64,000 nt of DNA. Origin: Siphonodentalium dalli (taxonomy: Eukaryota > Mollusca > Scaphopoda > Gadilida > Siphonodentaliidae). The stretch lies in contig CP136062.1 in the NCBI GenBank assembly GCA_032622095.1, positions 227,366,578 to 227,430,577 of the forward strand, written 5' to 3'. The position numbers were made by a program, and so were the translations under genes. This document shows positions 57,301-64,000 of this stretch, piece after piece; the stretch's first letter is position 1, and the number at the start of each line of letters is the position of its first letter. The notes under the pieces are model-generated. The model had not been told where the DNA came from and ran no database searches. It worked only from the letters and a program-made list of their open reading frames with translations.

Positions 57301-57924
57301 TACAAATTACTGCTGTATTGGAATAACTGTAAGAGTCCAACGAGAGCAAAATTGTGATCAAAATTTTATGGTAAACATTGAAAAAGGTCCAACCTGTTGA
57401 TTAAATATTCTGAAATTCATATTCATACTTAAATATTTGAACTACATGTAATACTACAGCTATAGTATTATATAATTGTTGACAAGTCACTCACTGTAAC
57501 AGTTTTGATTACATAACATTGGAAAAGATGCAACTTGTTGATTAAATATTCTGAAAATGTTATTCATAGTTAAATATTTGAACTAATAATACAGCTAGAT
57601 TTATATATTTGTTGACAAATCACTGTAACAGTTTTGTTTACATAACAATAGTTTCAACAGATGTAATTTTGTTATTGGCAATCTGTCAGTAAGTGTTTTT
57701 ATCTATTTTTCAATGCTCTTAAGGCATGCTGACCTTTATACAATTTTAATAAAATTTTGTTTGCACAATATAGTGGGTCGCCATTGAGGAGGCCCCCTTG
57801 AAATCTCCAGTTGGCGGTTTGCCACACCATCCCGAACTAGACAAACCTCTCTGGTGGCCCCTTGCATTGAACCTATTAATTAAACCGGTACTTCAAGCTG
57901 GTATATACCCCTCTTATGTAAGGA
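57301..57924. other. Non-coding, short internal duplication
   Basis: caacttgttgattaaatattctga-like sequence occurs twice (57389 and 57530). No gene was recognised. Confidence 0.45.
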
Positions 57925-60545
57925 TGGAAGATGCTACCAATTTCAAACCGATGGTATTTCTTGTATTATGAAAGCAAGCCCAATGAGGCCATGCACCTAT
58001 TGTATGTTTATAACACACAAAAGACTATATCTTAGCAGAATCCATGTCTCTGATGATAAAAACAATAACATATCCAATTTATCCATAGTTGAATTTCATT
58101 TGGCTATATAGGAAAGCATACAATGTGGCTTTTATGTAGTTTCCACAAAGTATTTTAAGTAAAATATCCATCAAGTGATGTATTATGCCTTGTCCTATAT
58201 ATTAAAATGCATGCAATGGCCATGAGAAATGCTTAATTCATTGGTAGAGATCTCCATCTGATAAGAAATACTGACATTTTAGGTTTGATACACCATTTCA
58301 GCTGGCTTGGCAGCTTTTAAATTTGAAACCTAAGGGAATTTATTCAGCTTTGACTCTCTAAATTATGGAAGAAAGCCCAAAATGAAGCCACTGTTTGCAT
58401 GTTAATAACATGTATAAGGCTATATCTCAACAGAATACATGTCTCTGATAAAATGCACAATAAAATATCCATAGTTCAATTGCAGTTGGCTATAGAGGGA
58501 TACATACAATATTGCTTTTATGTAGTTTCCACAGACTATTTTAAGTATAATATCCATCAAATGATGTTTTCTACATAGCCTTGTATATTAAAATGCATGT
58601 AATGACCATGGGAAATGTTTAATTCATTAGTTGATATGTCCATCTGATAAGAAATACTGACATTTGAGGTTTAAAATACCATTTCATGGGATTATGGGAT
58701 CATAAATATCAAACTAAGGGATTTTCTTCAGATTTGACTCTCTAAATAATGGAAGAAAGCCCAAATGAAGCCACTATTTGCATATTAATGACATGTATAA
58801 GGCTATATCTCAACAGAATACATGTCTCTGATAAAATACACAATAAAATATCCATAGTTTAATTGCATTTGGCTATAGAGGGATGCATACAATATTGCTT
58901 TTATGTAGTTTCCACAGACTATTTTAAGTAAGATATCCATCAAATAATGTTTTCTACCTTGCCCTATATATCACAATGCATTCAGTGACCATGAGAAATG
59001 TTTAATTTATTGGGAGAGATGTCCATCTGATCAGAAATACTGCCAATTAAGGTTTGATACACCATTTCAGCTGGCTTGGCATCTTACAAATTTGAAATAA
59101 GGGAATTTATTCAGCTTTGACCCTCTAAATTATGAAAAAAAAGCCTAAATGATGCCATTACTGGCATGTTTATAACATATATAAGGCTATATCTAAACAG
59201 AATACATGTCTCAGATGAAATAAACAATACAATATCCATAGTTTAATTTGATTTGGCTATACAGGGATGCATACAATATTGCTTTTATGTAGTTTCCACT
59301 GACTATTTTAAGTAAAATATCCATCACATGATGTTTTCTACATTGCCTTGTATATTAAAATGCATGTAATGACCATGGGAAATGTTTAATTTATTAGTTG
59401 ATATGTCCATCTGATAGGAAATACTGACATTTGAGGTTTAAAATACCATTTCATGGGATTATGGGATCATAAATATCAAACTAAGGGATTTTCTTCAGAT
59501 TTGACGCTCTAAATAATGGAAGAAAGCCCAAATGAAGCCACTATTTGCATATTAATGACATGTATAAGGCTATATCTCAACAGAATACATGTCTCTGATA
59601 AAATACACAATAAAATATCCATAGTTTAATTGCATTTGGCTATAGAGGGATGCATACAATATTGATTTTATGTAGTTTCCACAGACTATTTTAAGTAAGA
59701 TATCCATCAAATAATGTTTTCTACCTTGCCCTATATATCACAATACATGCAGTGACCATGAGAAATGTTTAATTTATAGGGAGAGATGTCCATCTGATCA
59801 GAAATACTGCCAATTAAGGTTTGATACGCCATTTCAGCTGGCTTGGCATCTTACAAATTTGAAATAAGGGAATTTATTCAGCTTTGACCCTCTAAATTAT
59901 GAAAAAAAGCCCAAATGATGCCATTATTGGCATGTTTATAACATATATAAGGCTATATCTGAACAGAATACATGTCTCAGATGAAATAAACAATACAATA
60001 TCCATAGTTTAATTTGATTTGGCTATACAGGGATGCATACAATATTGCTTTTATGTAGTTTCCACTGACTATTTTAAGTAAAATATCCATCAAATGATGT
60101 TTTCTACATTGCCTTTTATATTAAAATGCATGTAATGACCATAGGAAATGTTTAATTTATTAGTTGATATGTCCATCTGATAGGAAATACTGACATTTGA
60201 GGTTTTAAATACCAGTTCATGGGATTATGGGATAATAAATATCAAACTAAGGGAATTTCTTCAGATTTGACTCTCTAAATAATGGAAGAAAGGCCAAATG
60301 AAGCCACTATTTGCATGTTTATAACATGAATAAGGCCATATCTTTGCAGAATGCTTTTCTCTGACAATAAAACAAATAACATATCTATATTTCATAGTTT
60401 AGTTGGCAAAACAGGGTGCAAAACATGTGGGTTTAAAGTAGTTTCACAGACTATTTTAACTAGAATATCAATTAAATGATGTAATCTAACTTGCCCTGTG
60501 TTTTAAAATGCATACACTGACCATGATAAATGTTTAATACAAACA
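57925..60545. repeat. ~383 bp satellite with ~767 bp dimer structure
   Basis: Anchor aaggctatatct and variants lie at 58021, 58416, 58799, 59183, 59566, 59949 and 60332. Spacing is 395 then about 383. Alternate units carry either catgggattatgggatcata (58684, 59452, 60217) or catttcagctggcttggca (58293, 59062, 59831). Neighbouring dimers are far more alike than neighbouring monomers. Confidence 0.9.
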
Positions 60546-62030
60546 GCGTCCTTAATGCTGCACCAGCCTAACTCTCGTTATGAAAGGGTTAAATTAATAA
60601 ACAAAGGTTACACAGACACCCCCCCCCCTTTCAACAGCGCGGTGAGTGTGTTTTTTTATGTAATATATGTCATACCCGGTATAAGACCCCCCCCCCCCCC
60701 CATTTCGTACGCCGTACTCCATGCCCTGTTATGAGGTACGCCGTATTCAGCCCCTCTGTTATGCGGTATTCGGTATTCCAAAAATACTCGTATTCGTATA
60801 CCAACCTTCCCAAAAAATGATCATAAGAATAATATAAATGCGATGTTTGTCACAATAATGCACGGTTTGACATACAGATCGTCGATCATCAATTTATATC
60901 ATTTTAGACATGTACATGATGACCGGCGTCCGTACGCCAATAGAGAATTTATCCATATGACTGTTAGCTGGTATTTCGTATTCCACCCCCTGTGTTAAGT
61001 GGTATTATTCCGTATTCCAGTGGGTGGGGTGCTCTTTATATGGTGTGAAGTTTACAACTAATGTGGCAGTCATGACATTTTTAATTATTAGAACTGTTTT
61101 GGATATATACACGCCAATCACCCTGTCTCCACGCTCCTGTTGGTGGTGGCCTTATCAATCTATTGCTTCGTTGAACTTTTATTATTACATATTTGAGGTA
61201 ATAGTTCTTGACGCGTGTAATTTCGTTCCACTTTACAACAGCGGAACAAACATTTCTATTTTTTACCTACCGGCTCAGGCCTCGTGGATAGCGACGTTCA
61301 GCTTACGTTTTCATAGGATACAAATTGATCGGATTTTAGGTAAGTGAAACTAATTAGTAATCAATTGAAGTGTTTCTCATTATGAACTGACTGTTACTAG
61401 TAAAATACTTAATCGAACTACCATTAAAAGTCCACGACATATCCATTTTATTCAAATGAAATTTGATAGTAAATCGGCCTAATTTGTTTCCGTTAAATAT
61501 TTCAGAAAATGGAATCCGTCATTGATGAATGAACATTTTTTTTGGTCAAAATAGTAACTTTTGACGGACTATGATTATATGGCATTTATGATTCATATAT
61601 AAAGGTAGCCCTACACAATATTCCCAACTGTGTTCCTAACTGCAAAAACGATTTTTAATGAATTATAAATTGGCCTAAATTTTATGTTACATAAAAGGAA
61701 AAAACTATCCGGGAATGGCTATTTTCGTCTGCATAATCAAATTCTGCCATAAAATGCAGTGTATTATTGGTCGACATTAATATGGCAATAGTTGGAAAAT
61801 AAAAAGGTCCCATTTATTGAAAATATACATGTAGCTTATAAGGAAATTGTCAGTTATGATCAGTTATACTTCATACCATTATTCTAACAAATGTCAACCT
61901 GATAGAATTCCCACAATCTCTTTAATATTGTCATGCCATGGCCATTTAACACTAAGTGAACGTTCAGATTACCACGATACTATCGTTAGTGGAAATATTT
62001 CTGTCGTAGGAAGTAACCCGCTCAACTGTG
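60546..62030. other. Non-coding, no gene recognised
   Basis: C homopolymers lie near 60619 and 60687, with gtattc-rich repeats at 60700-61020. A 107-codon frame (61024-61347) ends at a possible donor, aggtaagtg (61338), but has no recognisable domain. Confidence 0.35.
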
Positions 62031-62034
62031 CATG

Positions 62035-62215
62035 CAGGGGCGTAGCAAGCAAATTTTATTGGGGGGGGGCGGTATAACCATTCATCACGAAGCGATGACC
62101 CGACGCGCGAAGGCATGGGTGGGGGAGAGCACGAGAGAGGGGTCGCCCCCTCTCAATGGGGGGGGGGGTCCGGAGGTCCTACCCCGGGAAATTTTTTTGA
62201 CATTGGAAGCTTAAA
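62035..62215. repeat. hAT-like dispersed repeat fragment
   Basis: It starts caggggcgtagcaagc and runs through G-rich tracts to ccccgggaaatttttttgac. The same start occurs at 34911. The other end may be lost in the assembly gap. Confidence 0.45.
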
Positions 62216-62288
62216 CTGGCTCTCTGGTGGCTTCTGACCCATCTGACATTGTTTTCCCACCCACTACATTATCATAGATTAGATCAAC

Positions 62289-62388
62289 NNNNNNNNNNNN
62301 NNNNNNNNNNNNNNNNNNNNNNNNNNNNNNNNNNNNNNNNNNNNNNNNNNNNNNNNNNNNNNNNNNNNNNNNNNNNNNNNNNNNNNNN
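62289..62388. other. Assembly gap (100 N)
   Basis: Exactly 100 N, the customary placeholder for a gap of unknown size. Confidence 0.99.
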
Positions 62389-62537
62389 TTCGAGGGTTCA
62401 GGAAAAACAAAAATTTATTGCTTACATTAAAATGATAACGAGCGACCAACATAGAAGATTAAATCGGAGGAAATGAAGAGTTTTTTTTTTAGAAGAAAAA
62501 TTATATGATAAATATCTTCACCGCTATGTGTGGAACT

Positions 62538-62645
62538 GAGCGCTTGTATCAAGCCACGGTGGGAGTTCCGACACACATCGTGACTTGCCTTCAGGCTCGT
62601 CACAATAATTTCAGGAATAACCGCCTTAGCTTGATACAAGCGTGC
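62538..62645. repeat. Short inverted repeat, 14 bp arms
   Basis: gcgcttgtatcaagc and gcttgatacaagcg face each other across about 75 bases. Confidence 0.6.
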
Positions 62646-62807
62646 ATATCCATACACGCATAGCATAACCTCTATTTAACAAATGAATGTTTGTTTTCAG
62701 AAATGCATGCAATTATGAACGCTTTGTTGCGGGTCACATTTTGAGTGAATCGCGAAAACAAACCTCGCAATAGTTGATTTAAATGTCACAATTTTGAGTG
62801 CAAAGTG

Positions 62808-63170
62808 TCACCATATTAAGGCGCAAAATATTGCAATAATATCACAAGCGACATGCTTATAAGCGTTTCCACTTGCGAAAATAGCATGCTTAATATACCA
62901 CTTCTTTTGACTGCTACTGTATACATCAACAACAACTATTGGGATTGGTCCCTTCAAGACAACAGCAGATCCAATATTTAAACGTGCAACTGTTGCGCAA
63001 TGACTTGGCGACAATGTTCTCATGTAGGTCGCACATTTTCCATGAAATATCAGTGAATCAGCCGAAGGTAGTTTGATAAGAACATCCAACCAATAATAGT
63101 GTACTCCTGGTAAATTGTCGTTGATACCGGTAACTTGACGATAACATGGCGAACAATGACAATGTCTCAT
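62808..63170 (-). CDS. Unrecognised ORF, about 120 residues
   Basis: The first ATG on the minus strand is at 63170, giving MRHCHCSPCYRQVTGINDN. Later segments include LPGVHYYWLDVLIKLPSADS and VLKGPIPIVVVDVYSSSQKK, and the frame stops at 62808-62810. I recognise no domain. The N-terminal CHCSPC cluster could be incidental. It has no repeat content and lies in unique-looking sequence, so a real exon is possible, but no splice context was confirmed. Confidence is low. Confidence 0.25.
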   Translation of the reverse strand: MRHCHCSPCYRQVTGINDNLPGVHYYWLDVLIKLPSADSLIFHGKCATYMRTLSPSHCATVARLNIGSAVVLKGPIPIVVVDVYSSSQKKWYIKHAIFASGNAYKHVACDIIAIFCALIW

Positions 63171-64000
63171 AATCCACACGTTTCAATGAACAATGATGAA
63201 CACAGGATGAATTGGTCGGGGTCATTGTAAAGTTGGAATTGTAGATATGTGATCATCCATCACGACACAGCATCGGTTCATTGTTGTTTGTCTATTTGTT
63301 GACATTGAAGCTCGTGTGAGTTACACTGGTGCGCACATATCAGTACTAGTACACGTATGTCCTCTCTTGTAGTTGTACATGCATGTCGATCATATTGATG
63401 TGCTCTGAAGAATTAGATTCTGAACAAGTACTGTCATGAACTGCATTTTCAACATTATAATATTAATAGCTGCTCGTTGAGTCGTTGTTATTATTGTCAC
63501 TATTGCTTGACATCGAAACTTGTGTTCATCAGAATGAGAGTCAGACCATTGATTCGATTGAATGGATCATATCATGATTCATCGATTAATTGGCATGCAT
63601 CTCTGCTCTCGATGAATTTAGTGGAAATTGTCAATGATTAATAAGCCTTTTTTCGCAGAATTTAAACTTGTCCGGTTATCAAAGGAACCGAAATCAAGAC
63701 CGTCTTTAACAACTGTCCGCAATCGAACAGGTAACAGCCTCGATCACCAAGCCGGAATGGAACATCAAGTTCAAGTTAGGGTGCTCGTCCACACTGATTG
63801 AATGCCACTGCGAAAAACGTTCACCACAACGTGTGTACTGTACTGTGTACATGTAACCTTGAAGGAGTCATCAGTCACACATCTAATTTTGGCAGCAAAT
63901 ATTTCAGGCGCCGTTCTTTCACATGTAGAATAAAGATTCAAACCATTATTGACAAATTGCCCACTTGTTGAATGAAAACAGAGCTCTGACTCTCACTCTG
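63171..64000. other. Non-coding, no gene recognised
   Basis: AT-rich sequence without long frames or visible repeats. Confidence 0.4.

Noticed and set aside
61024-61347. 107-residue frame ending at a possible splice donor
   Set aside because: No domain, no acceptor partner and no second exon could be supported.

Overview
The window reads as eukaryotic, AT-rich, repeat-dominated genomic DNA. It carries APE-type non-LTR retrotransposons (LINEs), many DNA transposons with terminal inverted repeats (TIRs) and target-site duplications (TSDs), satellite arrays, animal-type C2H2, THAP and MADF-like coding remnants, and one 100-N assembly gap. No bacterial operon, rRNA or convincing tRNA was seen. 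The repeat style fits a marine invertebrate, but the sequence does not fix the phylum. I found no intact multi-exon host gene.

Layout. 1-5.67 kb: an element with ~470 bp TIRs whose left arm is split by a 2.82 kb THAP/TTAA element; inside is a C2H2 zinc-finger ORF whose third finger has TGA at a cysteine position. 7.3-12 kb: a 5'-truncated LINE with an open endonuclease/reverse transcriptase frame, flanked by 481 bp direct repeats. 12-22 kb: fold-back MITEs, a 68 bp satellite split by an insertion, and a GGCGC-rich MITE. 22-26 kb: a double-hairpin MITE, LINE debris, and a 32 bp satellite that appears to have grown inside a dispersed repeat whose one-unit form lies 1.3 kb away. 26.3-31.7 kb: a 69 bp/24 bp satellite split by a 3.13 kb TIR element. 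31.8-40 kb: more double-hairpin MITEs, a possible MADF-type gene remnant, palindromic repeats and LINE tails. 40.3-52.1 kb: an 11.77 kb element with satellite-built TIRs and an 8 bp TSD, holding a second LINE, a double-hairpin MITE and a 3.14 kb TIR element that itself contains a 471 bp MITE. 52-64 kb: LINE fragments, palindromes, a ~383 bp satellite with ~767 bp dimer structure, the gap and one unrecognised ORF.

How the parts relate. Most structure comes from successive insertion. Several insertions can be read at base resolution because the empty site survives in a second copy, an opposite TIR or a satellite repeat. The most unusual items are the 481 bp duplication around the LINE, the hairpin module shared by MITEs with different ends and targets, and the 11.77 kb element. 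All calls are by eye; no database search or alignment program was used.
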